A DNA stretch of 64,000 nucleotides from NCBI GenBank assembly GCA_037013685.1, contig CM072887.1, positions 87,006,347 to 87,070,346 on the forward strand. The letters are read 5' to 3'. The notes below the pieces were generated by a model. That model was not told where the DNA came from. It searched no databases and worked only from the letters and a program-made list of their open reading frames with translations. This DNA comes from Acridotheres tristis (taxonomy: Eukaryota > Chordata > Aves > Passeriformes > Sturnidae). Position 1 is the stretch's first letter, and every line of letters starts with the position of its first letter. The translations under genes and the position numbers were made by a program. This document shows, piece by piece, positions 51,690-64,000 of the stretch.

Positions 51690-52766
51690 ATTCTGTAACT
51701 CCTCTCCCCCTCTAGACAGAGGAGGGAAACAATAATGAAAGCCTCATGGGTCAGGATAAGGGCAGGGAGAGATCATTCACCAGTTACTGTCAAAGGCAAA
51801 ACAGGTTTGATTTTGGGAAAAAATTAATTTAATTTATTACCAATCAAATCAGAGGAGGACTATGAGAAATAAAACCAAATCTTAAAACACCTTCCCTTCA
51901 CTCCTCTCTTCTTCCCAAGCTCAACTTCAGTCTCGAACCTCTTCCCTCCAGCCTGTGCAGAGGGATGGGGAATGTGGGTTGTACTCAGTTCATCACACTT
52001 TACCTTCTTCTCAGAGGAGGATTCTTCATACTCTTTACCTGCTCCAGAGTGGGGTCCCTTCCACAGGAAACAGTCCTCCATGAACTTCTCCAATGCTGAA
52101 TCTTCCCACAGGCTGCAGTTCTTCACAAATTGCTCCAGCATGGTACCTTCCATGGTGTGAATCCTTCATGAACAGCCTGCTCCAGTGTGAGTCCCCATGA
52201 GGTCACAAATCCTGCCAGCAAACCTGCTCCAGTGTGCACTCCTCTCTCCATGGGGCCACAGGTGCTGCCAGGAGCCTGTCTCAGCATGGGCTTCCTACTG
52301 GGTCACAGCCTGCTCCAGGCATCCTCCTGCTCTGGCATGAGGTCCTCCATGAGCTGCAGGTGGATCTCTGCATCCCCATGGCCCCCATGGGCTGCAGGGG
52401 CACAGCTGCCCCACCATGGGCTGCACCAGGGGCTGCAGGGGAGTCTCAGCTCTGGCACCTGGAGCATGTCCTGCCCCTCCTTCTGCTCTCACCTTGGTGT
52501 CTGCAGAGTTGTTTCTGTCGCAAAGTCTTGCTCCTTTCTATCTAACTGCAGTTCCTGAGTTTTTCCCCCTTCCTAACTTGGTTATTCTAGAGTTACTCCC
52601 ACTGTCACAGATGGTTTGGCCATGTCCAGTGACAAGGTTGTTTTGAAGCCAGCTGGAATTGTCTCTGTTAGACATGAAAGAAGTTATGGCAGCTTCTCAC
52701 AGAAGCCACACCTGCCTGCTGCCCTTCCCTGCTGCCAAAATCTGTCCAGGCAAACCCAGTGTATCA
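51690..52766 (-). mobile_element. LTR-like interspersed repeat, copy B (longer copy)
   Basis: Same family and orientation as copy A. Shared landmarks include GGGAGAGATCATTCACCAGT, TTATTACCAATCAAATCAG, repeated CTGCTCCAG-TGGG words and the block 52353-52441. The reverse of TTTATT at 51833-51838 gives a - strand AATAAA. Unlike A, it keeps the other end: CTTGGTGTCTGCAGAGTTG, a TATA-poor presumed promoter region near 52560-52600, and GGCAGCTTCTCACAGAAGCC before a CA end near 52766. About 90 bases at its left edge are lost relative to A. No coding sequence for retroviral proteins is present. The LTR nature is inferred from memory of the family and the signal layout. Confidence 0.75.
52353..52441 (-). 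repeat. 89-bp block almost identical to 22532-22620
   Basis: Differs from its counterpart at one base (ATGGGCTG here, ATGGACTG in copy A). Sequence on both sides of the block is clearly more diverged between the copies. Both copies read open on the - strand across the block, with the same short peptide (QPMVGQLCPCSPWGPWG). Confidence 0.9.
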
Positions 52767-53431
52767 CAAATAACAAATGCAGTTGGTGTTGTTTCTGAGT
52801 CATTCTTTATTTTGATACTTAATTCCATTTAATTTCCACTTTCTCCACATGTTTGGTTGATGGTCCAAACATTTTGGATAGATGACTAATAACTACAGTG
52901 GAGAAGTTCCACAGGTTGTTTGATAAACTCTTCTAGTCCATTATGGGTATTACAACAGCCTAAAATTGCTGATTGCATTTTCCAAAGAGCAGACAAGTTC
53001 TAAAATATATGTAACTTTTTACATCCATGGAATTACTGAAAACATTAGTTTATTGTTTCCAAAAGGCAGTGAACTTAGATTTTTTTTTAAAATCCACTTA
53101 AAATATAACAACTGAATATTCACAACACATTTAAATAACTCATCAGTAAATAGCTCATTAATGGGTCATTGTGAAAGGCACTTCTACAGAGCAGCATGTC
53201 AGCATTGTATATGATTGTTGTGCTACAACCTTGAGAAAATAGTCTGTTACTAATTTGGTAATTAAATTTAAATACCAAAGATAATCATGAATTCTACATG
53301 TATTTTATAGGCTGTGGTAAAGAAAATGTGGTTTATTTTGAAAAATGGGCATTGTCTTAATTCTGTGAAAAAAATTAGCTTTTGATATAAATCTCACAGT
53401 CAGCATCTGATATGCTTGATTATCTTACATC

Positions 53432-53452
53432 ACATAGAATCATAGAATCACT
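53432..53452 (-). mobile_element. CR1 3' terminal repeat only
   Basis: ACATAGAATCATAGAATCAC is the reversed (ATTCTATG)n terminus of CR1 with no CR1 body after it. Either an extreme 5' truncation or a chance match; the octamer repeat makes the former likelier. Confidence 0.5.
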
Positions 53453-55417
53453 CTGGAATTCAGTGGAAATGTTTGAAAAATCTGTACAAATACACCCTTT
53501 GTGCTCCGTATGGATAAGCATATTTAGAAATTATCTTCAGTGTCATTTTTTTTGTCATAGAAGCTCTCTTGACACCATTAATGCTGATCTGGGATGATTA
53601 GGGATAAATAACTTGAGGGCACACTCTTGTTAGTCATATTTCAGGTTCTAAACAAGGTCTCTGAGGCCTCCTACCTGCAGACACACAGTTATTCTGTCTC
53701 CCTAGAGGAGAGGGGTACAGCTGTCCCAATTCATCCCTTATGCCTTAGGCCACTTAGCATGGCTCAAGAGTTGATTTTCTTCAGTGACTGTTACCAGCAT
53801 TAATGTATTTTCACTGGGGGGCATGCTAGGTAGGGTGAATTTCCAGAAATATAAATCAAAATCCTGTCCACTACCACTATTAAACAAAATTTAAGGAAGC
53901 TTTTTTTTTCCCCCTGATTTTTGCTGTAGATTTGCTCTAGATTTTCCTGTTCGGATAAAACTACAATCTACTTTATGAGATCAAGTGTCTGATTAGCTCT
54001 TTAAAATACCACCAAGTGATGCAGCTCCATTTATTTCCCTTGATCCATCGACCTATTGCCTTATGGCCTTCATGGAGAGGAAATATTGTCTATTCTTCAA
54101 CTTCTGGTTTCAGATCAAAGAAAAAAATACTTCTTTTTAATGTCATTCTCTTTGTTAGGATGAAGGTCATGCTCTAAGTTATGTGGCACTATATGTTGAA
54201 AGGTTTGAGCTATTCCAGTTATCTCAAATACAAAACTAAAGTTCCAAAAGAATAGAAGTAAATACTAATGATATAATTTGTTCTTTTTTTTCTCATATTT
54301 TCTACTGATACTTCTTTATACTTCCTCTTCTTTGCTTGTTTGTACCTATCTCATCTTTTGAATTTTATTTGATCCATTTCTTCTTTAGTGTCTTATGGAC
54401 ATCTTTTGTGAAATCTAACCACATCATACAGATGTGTGGAAATTGCTTCAGCTGAGATTTCTCTATCTTTCCACCTTTTTGTTGTAATTTCAAATGTATC
54501 TACATTTTTTGCAGAAAAGTGAAGTGATTCTTTTTAATGTATTTTTGTAGTTCTTCAGTATTACCAATTTTTCATCATGTAAAGAGGTGCAAACTCTAGT
54601 AGAAGTTCTAGTCATTTCCCATATACCAAAGAAAACTGATAAAACATAACTTGAAACATCAATTCATAAGTTATTATTTATTTTAAATCAGTTTTCCTTG
54701 CTGGTATATTAAATGCAAATTGGATTAATAATTTTTTGCATCAGACATTATGGATAATGTATTTTGCTACATGAGTTTAATTCATTCAGCAATATGGTAC
54801 AAGTTAAAATTGGATTTGCTGTGCTAATCCTTTTAATAAATATTCTAGCATCTTCAACAATATCATTCCACTGCTTGAATCCTTTCCTCTTCTCTGTATA
54901 CTTTCATATTAATTGGAAAATTCTCATCTTTGCTTTTAAGGGCATTATGTTTTATATTGCATCTTTCATGAGAGTACCTCTCATGTGCTTCTATTTCTTA
55001 CTACTTTTCCTCCTCTTTTTCCTCTAAGTCATATTATTTGTGGTGGTATTCCCACATCTTCCATTACAGCCATTTTCTGCTTCTTTTCTTGAAATCAGCA
55101 GTAAAATAGTGCATACAAGTAAAACAGGAGAAAAGGCAAAAATAGTAACTCTGAGAAAAGATTTCTGAGAGGAGTGAAACCTAAATAGTTATGATGCCAG
55201 ATAATGTACATAGTCTTTTGCTTAAGCAGATATTATTACAAAAACCTGAAGTCCAAATGTGTGATTTAGCCAAAAATTTTAAACATTATTTCCAATATAG
55301 CAAGATGACTTTCAAGTTATTAATTTGAATTTTCAATGTATTTGCATTACAATTCCATCTTGAAGTCATCTATGCAATTGTGTATTTAATAACTCCACCC
55401 AAAATAAAATACTGCGT

Positions 55418-55447
55418 AGTACTGGAGAGTACTGGACAGTACTGGAC
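55418..55447. repeat. Decamer tandem repeat, three copies
   Basis: AGTACTGGAG, AGTACTGGAC, AGTACTGGAC in direct succession. A minor simple repeat. Confidence 0.95.
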
Positions 55448-58400
55448 AAAGGAAGAACTCCTGTGACTGTTGCATCTTTCTGTTTTGATAGTGAGTATTG
55501 GTAATTATTCTTGTGAGTAATTTTTTTTTTTTTTAACATTTCTGAACCCATATTTAGATGAATAGATGTGTTTCTGTAGCAACTCCACAGGAAAGCAAAT
55601 CAGATCCTACATGGGCCAAATTACTTGTGAAAATTCCATTTTTTCCCAATGAAGAGTACAAGGTATGTAAAACAGTGCTTCCAGCTAAGTATTCCAGTCA
55701 CATACCTAAAACTAAGAGGAAATATTCTGTGCCTTTGTGAAAACTAATGAATTTCAATAACCAAGAACAAAAAGTAAAAAAATAAGTGTAGGGGAGCTAA
55801 AAAGTCTTTCAGTGGACAAAGATCTTAACTAAAGATAGAATGAGTCAGAGTCCAAAAAAAAAATTAGTGTTAATGATTTCCTCTTGAAATTGGGAGTGCA
55901 AGGGCATACTGAATAAGTTAGGTTTTCACTTTCTGCCTAGTAGTGTACAGGCAGTAATTCAAGTTGTTAGTATAGATGAGCTACTAAATAATAAACAACA
56001 CCTTGTAATTATTTTTGCTCTCTCAGAGCAGATACTGCATTGAAGGATGAAAATGAGACACAGAACATTTAGGAGTTTGTTATTATTTCAGTAAATGAAA
56101 AAATGCAGCTGAAAAAAATAAATGTTAAATTTGTCTTAAGTTTAAGAATGAAGCACATAAAATTCTCACAGATTATATAGCTGCTGCTTAATAACACCTG
56201 AATATAGTCTGCAACAGAAGTTATGAATTAAATGCTAAACAGGTATGAATAATAGATTCAAAAAGTCTGAAATAACCAGTATTCTTTGCATAAATTGTTA
56301 GTTTTACAAAATTATTACAATTAACTTCTTTCTTTATTTACGATTTACGTTCAGACAGTTGATCTTTTGGGAGGCTGAGCTATCAGAAAAAGGAGATTTT
56401 GAATATTAAGAAAGGAAGTGATACTCAAAACTTATGGAAAGTTTCTGAACAAAGTGAGTTCAAAATAAGCTAAACTGTCCAAAAATATCTATGGTCTCTT
56501 AGCAAAGCAAAATGTCATTAGAATGAAATGCCAAAAATATTACATCTCTCTGCTATAATCACTTAGCATGCAGAAAATATGGAGAAAACTCTGATGTCCA
56601 TAGGCTAAACAGCTGTATATGGAACAGCTGTATCATATATGGATGTATATAATGTTCAGCTACAGACTGTGAAGTGTGGAATCAAGTCTTGCTTCTTAGG
56701 TTTCCTTGATCGTTTCAGTAAAATACATGGAAGAAAAAGCTGAAATGAAAAAAGTTTTTTTGAATATGCTTCTAGTTTTGTCTGTTATCTTAGTTCCCAT
56801 ATTTTTCCAGTCTTCTCAGAAATAAAAACTTATTCTGCTAGGCAAGTTTCTTACCTGTTATAAATAGTTTCTAGTATTAATATTTGCAGCATTTAAAGCT
56901 TCTGAAGCCTGGTTTCATCTTCTAGTCACCGATGACTCATAAAGTATTTTCAGCTTTGAATACATGTGTATGATTCGTGGTCAGAAGGAGAGGGTGTCTT
57001 TTTTGGACTTAGTGAGATTTATTCATATGAGGGGAATCTAGCTGTAAGACAGAGTAGATCTAATCATGTACGGAAAGGTCTTTGCCTTTTAATGCTGCAT
57101 CTTAAATGCCTACCAGTGCCTTCAAGATGTTTGAAATGAGATTGCCTATGTTCACCCATGAAAGCATTGTAGCAGGCTCTAAAAAAATAATTTGATACCT
57201 TGGTTTGTTCAAGTGCTAAAAGAACTACCAGCTGAAATTTTCCCAGCAAGTGTCCCTAGACCATTTGGCTTCTTCATCCCCTAAAGCAGCTTGTTCATTC
57301 ATTTTCAAGTAATCAAAGCCAAGACTATCAAAACTCCTCTGAATTACACCAGATCTATAAAAAAGAAACAAATATAAGATTTGGTTGGCATATAGTACCA
57401 GTAATGACACAGAAACTGCAGAGAATATGAATCAGGTGTAATTGGTGCTTCTAGTTGCCTGTACCTGAATGCCTGTCAAATTCATTGAAGCAGTGGAAAG
57501 GACATCTTAGTTGATCTATTCTAGGTCTTTACTACTGCAGTTTAGTATATCTGTCATAAACTTGTGTAATGTTTACTCCTCTCTTACTCTTTCAAAACTT
57601 TAATTATGTTTTCATTTGCAGTGCACTCTGAAACCTACTGAGATTGCCTCAAATGGGCTTCTAGATGAATTCCTTTACTGTTGAGGGTTCTGTTTATTAT
57701 CTTCCTGGCACAGGGTACCATCCCCATCTTGATAAATTTATCAAAACTGCGTTGCAGTTCAGGGGCAAAGACTAGTCCTCCATTTCTACAGTTTGTTGCT
57801 AAGGCTGACAGAAAATTTTACTCTTTGCCTTGGCAACTCAACAACTGCTTGGAACCTAGAAACCTGTGCAGACTCTGAGCACTTCAGGGTCCAAGTACAC
57901 CAGCATGGTAATAGCCCTTGAGAGGGAGCTTCTTGCTATCAGGTACCCACATACCCATGTGTAGACTCACAGATTTCTCACATTTATATTTAATCATAAT
58001 AGTCACTACAAGCCTGAGCATGAATTTTGGAAAGTGTTTCATCTGTAGGGAATTCTTCAGCCACTTAATTAATTTCTCTGTTTTTAACTCCAATGCTTGA
58101 AACAGTTTGTGGAAGCACTGTATTGTCACTGTGAGATGTTTGTCTAGACTGCAACTTGTAGGTCATGTTTTTTTTCTTTCTAAGAATTTATTAACACCTC
58201 TATTATCTTTAACTAAGATTTGTTTCTGGTATTCAAGATGAAATGTGTGCACACCAAGAAACTGTGTACTGAATGTAGTAAATATATGTTACACTTTTCT
58301 TCATGTATAAGTTATTAAGGACTATACAAAGATTTTATGTAGACCCCATTATTATACACATTTAGTATATTTATACTTTATATTATACTTACTGTTTTGA

Positions 58401-60336
58401 GGTTGGTTTTGTGTAAGATTCAGGGACAGGTGAATAACTCAGACAACGAACTAAGCCAAATCAGAATCCCTCACAGTCAATGGGAACAGAAAGGCCTGAG
58501 AAGAGTATGTGTTTTACTTTATTCCCACATCTGCTTTTCTTTATAGGTAGGAAAAACCCAAATAATGAAAATTTAGAGGTCATACTAAATATTTGGAGAA
58601 ATACTGAACAACTGATTTTTATTCCTGAGACTTAATAAACCTTTTCTTTGTACATTCAAGTAATGCAGAAGAGCAAAGAAAGTCACCAAATGCATTTTAA
58701 GGCTTGCTACAATAAATTCCAATTTCTTTGAAAACATTGCATGTAGTCAGTGAACCTGTTAATGCTGTCTAGGAAATTTATGCTGTCTCCAGCCTTACAG
58801 ACTGTACATTTCATGCAGGATATTCATATTGAATGTAATTTAAAACCTTAGAACTGTTTTACTTTTCTAGATTGAAGAAGGAATATTATGATTTTTATAA
58901 ACCATAAAGAACTTTAACCCCAATTTGAAGGGTAAATATCATACAGTGATTCTGCTAGATGCTAGCATGTGTAGCAAGGGGAACGTACAATTTTAATTGC
59001 TTTGGACTGTTGCAATTGTCAATCTGTAATTCTGCACATCACATAGTCAGCCTTGGGCACATCAGCGCTCTAATTACAGAAAGTCTGGCTCTTCACCAAT
59101 GTTTTAACATTTGATTTATTTCCTGTTCAAGTTGTTCAATAGAGCCAGAGTTAATTGGTTTTCCAAATGAGTGTTAAAAATATAAAGACTCAGCTTCATT
59201 AAGAGGAGGCTGTACTTACTGTGCACCAATGAGTTGTAAATCCATATAAAGGTTAGAGTGAGATTTCATAGCCTTGTGTACAAAAGCATGACTTGAATTA
59301 GTTTGTTTTGCTTACTAATTAGAGGTAATATTTGACCCTAGTTAATAATTGACCCTAGCTGCCTTTTCTTTTTGAAAGGGGAAGATAAGCTGCCTAAGAA
59401 AAAAAAATCAAGCTAAATATATTAAAAATAGACTAATCCATTTTATTTATTTCATGTAATATGTTCAACATTTACCTAAAAGAATCACAGTATTTCTTTG
59501 CCGTCCCTACGTAGTTTCTTTGTTCACATAAGGGATCAAGCTTTTTACTGAGTCCTTTCCTTCTGTTTGAAAGATTCCTTCAAAACATCTTGCAAACCAG
59601 CAATGTATCACAAATAAATCATAATTTCCTATTCCTTTGACCTACATGCTGTTCATGCATGTTCAGCAATCTCAAGCTTTTAATAGCAAAATTTTAATTA
59701 AGGAGACAAAGTTGGTAGATTTTTAAATTTTTTTATTTCTATTTTTCCTGTTGAGGCAATAGAACAGGGTAGAAGGACTTAGGTTTTTCTCATGAATAGC
59801 TAAAGTTTATTGGCTTTTTTGTTTGCCTGGGTGCATATGTGTGGTTATGTTTTGCTGGGGTTTTGGGGGGAAGAGTTGCAGTGTTCCCTTGTACTACATT
59901 TTTTCCTAAAGCATATTAAAACTCGCATTCAGAATAAGTATTTGATTTTTTAAAGATTTTTCAGTGTGGATTGAATAAAAGGAGTGAAGAATGCTCTGCA
60001 GTGTAGTGCAGGGGTAACTCAAGGAAAAAGCTGTGTGGACAGTGTGGTTTTGTTTAGGAGTGAGGGTAGGAAAATTTGATGAAAAAACAGCTGCCAAGCC
60101 AGACAGGGCTGCAGCTGATCATCAGGATGGAGTAGATGGTGAAGATACACCAGCACAGAAGTGGCATGATCTGGGTGGGTCTCCTGATAAGCCCATAAAC
60201 AAGGAGCAGTAGCTGGTAATGGAAGACAGGACAGGGAGGGAGCAGCAGGAGCAGGCTCCATGAGGAGAGTTGGAAACTGAGCCAGAGACCCTTGCACAAG
60301 GAGGGATGATGCTGATCGGTGGGTGAGACTGGGTGA

Positions 60337-60975
60337 GCTCAGGGGGAAAAAGAAGAGACAGAGGATGTGAGCTTCTCACCTGTGAAAATTAACACTGATG
60401 TAATGTTTGGGTTTATCTTTCTGGAAGGTTGTCACAGAGCTGATGCATTTATCCACCACTGCAGTTACTTGGGAAGGCACCGAGACATCCATGTGTTAGG
60501 TATGGACAACTTGAATGAAGGAGATAGAGTTACTCTTGCATTTGTAAAAGCTAATATTGCAGAGAAAGAAAGAGAGTGGCATATTAATAATGACTGTAGA
60601 ACAGTAGAGTACACTTTCTCCTGGGGAGCAGGGGAGGGGCCAGCAGCAGCACATGCTGCCCTGGGGTGGCCTGGGAGCCAGGGTCCATCCCATCCCCAGC
60701 CAGGAGCAGGGAAGCCAGGGCACACAGGGGCAGCCCAGACCTTGGGCATTGCTCATCTCCCAGGGCTGGGACATGGTCCCACAGGTGAGCCCAGCTCAGC
60801 AGGGCAGGGCAGGGCGGGGCTGTGGGACTTGGAGTCCAGCTCTGCTGCAGCATTGCTGGGACAAGAACCCCAGCAATACTGGGCCAGGGGTCCCTGGGGG
60901 ATGAACAGGGTGAGTCAGGACTGGAGGAGCCCTCGGGGCCCAGATGTTTTTAGCAAAAATGGGAAAACAGAATAA
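60337..60975 (+). other. Unassigned 213-codon open frame with a cold-shock-domain-like pattern
   Basis: Open from after a stop at 60334 to the stop ending at 60975; the first in-frame ATG is at 60403. The first half reads PVKINTDVMFGFI, eight residues, then DAFIHHCSY, and 17 codons later LNEGDRVTLAFV. This resembles the cold-shock fold signature (VKxFN...GFGFI, DVFVHxS, LxEGxxVxF), with FGFI at 60406-60417, DAFIHH at 60442-60459 and LNEGDRV at 60511-60531. The usual WF after VK and the glycine before FGFI are missing, and the H-to-L gap is long. The second half is GC-rich Gly/Ala/Pro sequence without domain character. I do not recognise a gene. It could be an intronic exon, a decayed retrocopy or coincidence. 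Confidence 0.25.
60610..60930. other. GC-rich patch of unknown origin
   Basis: A short GC-rich region (GGGCAGGGCAGGGCGGGGC and similar) in AT-rich intron, producing overlapping open frames in five of six frames, which is what stop-poor GC-rich DNA gives by chance. No CR1 or A/B/C element word was recognised in it. Confidence 0.5.
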
Positions 60976-63900
60976 GAATGTTGTATAGCATGGTACATTA
61001 CTGCAATGACTGTCAAAAAATAAAACACAGAACGGAAGAATAAATCAATGTAAATTTTAAAAATCATCTCCATGGAGAAATGCCACAAAAACTGTATCTA
61101 GTTTTAATCTCACACTTAGAGGTCAGAGTTCAAACATTCCTAAACAGTTGTTGAAACAAGTAGGAAACTATTTTTTAATCAAAATGTTTAAAAAAGAGCA
61201 GATATACTAAGATAATTTCATTACACTATGAATTTCATTAGATTATTTTTCCTGAAATTCTCTTAAACATATTCCATATAAAAAGAAAACTGAAATATCA
61301 CCTTTTTTTGGTCACAAATAATTAGTACTCAGGTTATAGATTATTGTCTTCAAAGTAGGAACTAATGTGAGATGCAAACCTGTCTAAACAGTGATGTGCC
61401 AAATAAACTCCATTCTGGTTTTTCAGAAAAATGTTTAGAACCTGGCTCTTTGTCCAACCAACACTTGAACTTGACATTGAGTTTCAGGGAGATAATCAAG
61501 GGCCTTATCAAATGCATTGGCTTAAGTATCAATAAAACAATGGCTTTCGATGTTACTACTGATCAGGTTTATCTGGAGAAGAGCCAGATTTCAAAGTGAT
61601 GTTTGTATCAGACTACAACAAATATTTTAGGAAAGTTTTCAAGGTTTGGTAGCTGCATAAATTTGTCTTTGCTAAAGTCTCTTACATGTGAGAATGTTTT
61701 AGGGTTACCCAGTTGCAGATTGTGCACTCTATCAGCAGACTAATTGTGGCAGTACATCTCATTAACAGTGCTGAATGCTGTAATAGCTTTTCTGCAATTG
61801 CTGCTGCATCTAATGAGAAGCAGCACAGTGCAAGCCATATTACCGGCCTGACAATTTGTTCTATTGATTTATCACACCTCTTTTACTGCTGCCTACCCAT
61901 AAGGATTGCAAAACATTAATCAGATATTTGTGGGGTTTGAAATCTTACCTGTACAAATGTACATAAGCATTTGAAGCATTGCCACATGAGTTGATGCTGA
62001 GTCTGACCTCAATTTTTCATTTTTCCCTTTTATAAATTCCAGCTCCAGTCTTCAGTAAAGTGGATTGAAGAATCCACTCTAAATTATCTGAAATTTTAAA
62101 AATATTAGCAATGTCTCAGTGGATAACTCTTCCATTTTATAAAACTGAGTTCTGCCAGCATTTTATATTATTGCACTATTTTTGGTTATTAGTCTAAATA
62201 TTTCACTTGTACTGTATGTAAAATATACAAGAACGTACATTTAGAGAAAGTAATGCTAAAAGGTCATAGACTTTTCTTAAGATGTAACAGGGACAAAACT
62301 GTACTTCCAAGCTCTGAGTCATATGCAAGTCTCATAAAGGCCTACTTGCTATAGCTCACATATAATAAATGTTCCTTGAGAAATTGCTCAAGTGATATGA
62401 AACATCACAGAAGTATTTCTACTAGGAAATGCTCATAAAAGCCCTGGACAGGCAAATGAAACTACAATTAAAATTTTACAAGGACTAGGTGCAAATTTTA
62501 ATAGAAATGTGCACAAAAATCCTGCATTATAAATGCATGACAGTTCATTGGCTGATGAAATCAATAGAAAGAGTCTCTTGTGCAGTTTGCTTCTAGAAGC
62601 TTCTGCTTTCATTATAGTTACCTACCATTTTGGCAAAGAGTATCCAGAGAGGTAGGATAGTCTGTGCTTTATTTAGCTGCAACACATCTTTCTACATATC
62701 TAACATAAGTGGAAAAAGAAAGTTGAATGGAATCAAAGGACATGCTGTCCAAACCCCATCCCTATTCCCTAAGAAGATATTCAGATGTCTGTATCACATG
62801 CTGTATGTTCATGAGTTGACAGAAATAATCAAAAGAATTATATAGGATGTGCAGTACTTGGAAAGATTTATGCTAATATGGTCATATATGAGATTATAGA
62901 AAAAATCCAACTCTTTGAAAAACACAGGGATAGCTCTTCTATAAACTAGAAACCTTTGCCTAATTAGAAGACTTTCTACAGTTCAGAGTGGGTGTAGGTT
63001 CTGCATCCTTGGCAGTATCTACTGAACTTACGTTTCTAAACAGAGAACTCATCTTTCAAAGCAATGAGAAAATCTGTTTTGCCACTACGCAAGTACTGTA
63101 CAGTATCTGAGTCATCTCCTGACTCTGCCAGAGAGGGATCTGAGGCGGCTGCTCTTCCTTTCTCAGGAAATCTGACTTGGAAAGAGAATTTAAGATCAGG
63201 GAACTGAATTGGCATCTGGGTGAGTAGTAGCTTACAATTTCCTCTCAAAGTTCAGATGTCTTCCTTGCCTTCAAAAACTGTGCTTCTTTTTTCTTTTAAG
63301 TGCTCATAACTTAAAAATATCGCATAAAGTAATTTTGAAACTCTTGCAGAAAAGAAACCTGCACTTATATTAAACCATCAGATCCATTAGAAAAATGACT
63401 CGTGGCATCTTTAAAATGAGATATCTGGAGGCATGTGACAGACCTCCTCCCCAAATCTTTTGTATTATTCTGGTAGGTTGTACTCCACACAGAGGAGCCT
63501 GTGATGAGAGATGGGTCATGGCCTCCTGAGGGGCTGGAGATGGATGGCAGACATATAAGTTTGCCCTGATTATTATTCAAAAAAATAGTTATGCTGATAG
63601 ATTAGCCTTATCTACTAGAAAAATGAATAGACCGACTGCTGAAGTCTAAGTGTTGCCAAATCTTTCTATTCATAAGTCCTATAGGCTTATAAGAAATAAA
63701 GAAAAAGTTCTACAATATATGTTGTGTGTAAAAGAACATTGTATCATGACTGTCATTTTGTAAATGTCAGAATTATCAAGCAGATAAAAGGTAGTGATGG
63801 AATAAAAATATTTGAAGAAGAATCTACAATCCAAATAAAGGGAAAATCACCCTACAAGAAAAAATGACATTACCATTTCCTTCTCCCTTTCCATACTCTG

Positions 63901-64000
63901 TTTAATTATGAATAAGCTTTTGCCCACAACGTTCTGTAATGACTCTTCAAGAGTTTTGATAGGGCACTCCAGTATGAGGACTTTGGTGCCACCTTTTCTG
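60976..64000 (+). other. KHDRBS2 intron to the window end
   Basis: AT-rich intron with short chance open frames only. The tyrosine-rich C-terminal exons expected for KHDRBS2 were not found here, so they probably lie beyond the window. Confidence 0.5.

Larger units (their letters stand above)
52767..60336 (+). other. KHDRBS2 intron, no gene seen
   Basis: AT-rich intron with a minimal CR1 terminus at 53432 and a decamer repeat at 55418. The last 350 bases (from about 60000) become richer in GC and purine and lead into the open frame at 60337. No other feature recognised. Confidence 0.5.

Noticed and set aside
1..64000. CRISPR arrays, rRNA genes, bacterial operons, riboswitches or attachment sites
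   Set aside because: None seen; the window is vertebrate intron DNA with split coding exons and avian retrotransposons.

Overview
The window is a piece of a vertebrate nuclear genome, almost certainly a bird and probably a songbird. The evidence is two coding exons with vertebrate splice sites in AT-rich intron DNA, at least seven CR1 non-LTR retrotransposon fragments (the main avian repeat), and three long LTR-like elements resembling families I remember from songbird genomes. No rRNA, CRISPR array, bacterial gene or operon is visible. Nearly all short open frames are chance frames in intron or repeat remnants.

The only gene supported is KHDRBS2 (SLM-1), a Sam68-like STAR-family RNA-binding protein, on the + strand. 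Two internal exons are present. The first (16685-16812) begins DYNDEIRQEQ and enters the RG-rich region. The second (18886-19081) encodes the RGRGG / proline-rich / RAPPPPAHEAY stretch. Reading phase is kept across the 2,073-bp intron between them. The KH/QUA domain exons must lie upstream and the tyrosine-rich C-terminal exons downstream. The window therefore holds at least 16.7 kb of upstream intron and 44.9 kb of downstream intron.

Layout: 1-16684 is intron with CR1 copies at about 955-2010 (-), 10895-11566 (-) and 15470-16005 (+), plus a tRNA-like/hairpin sequence near 13411. The two exons and their intron (with a CR1 tail at 17862-17975) follow. From 19082 to the end is intron with LTR-like element A (22027-22732), a CR1 scrap joined to it, LTR-like element C (23978-25549), CR1 at 31228-31415, LTR-like element B (51690-52766), a CR1 terminus at 53432, and a GC-richer patch near 60000-60960 containing the window's second-longest open frame.

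Most worth a second look: (1) the open frame 60337-60975 carries a pattern like a cold-shock domain, unexpected in this intron; (2) LTR-like copies A and B match at 88 of 89 bases in one block although their flanks are clearly diverged; (3) a CR1 copy joins endonuclease-coding sequence directly to the 3' UTR; (4) LTR-like element C carries a TATA box and poly(A) signal antisense to KHDRBS2.
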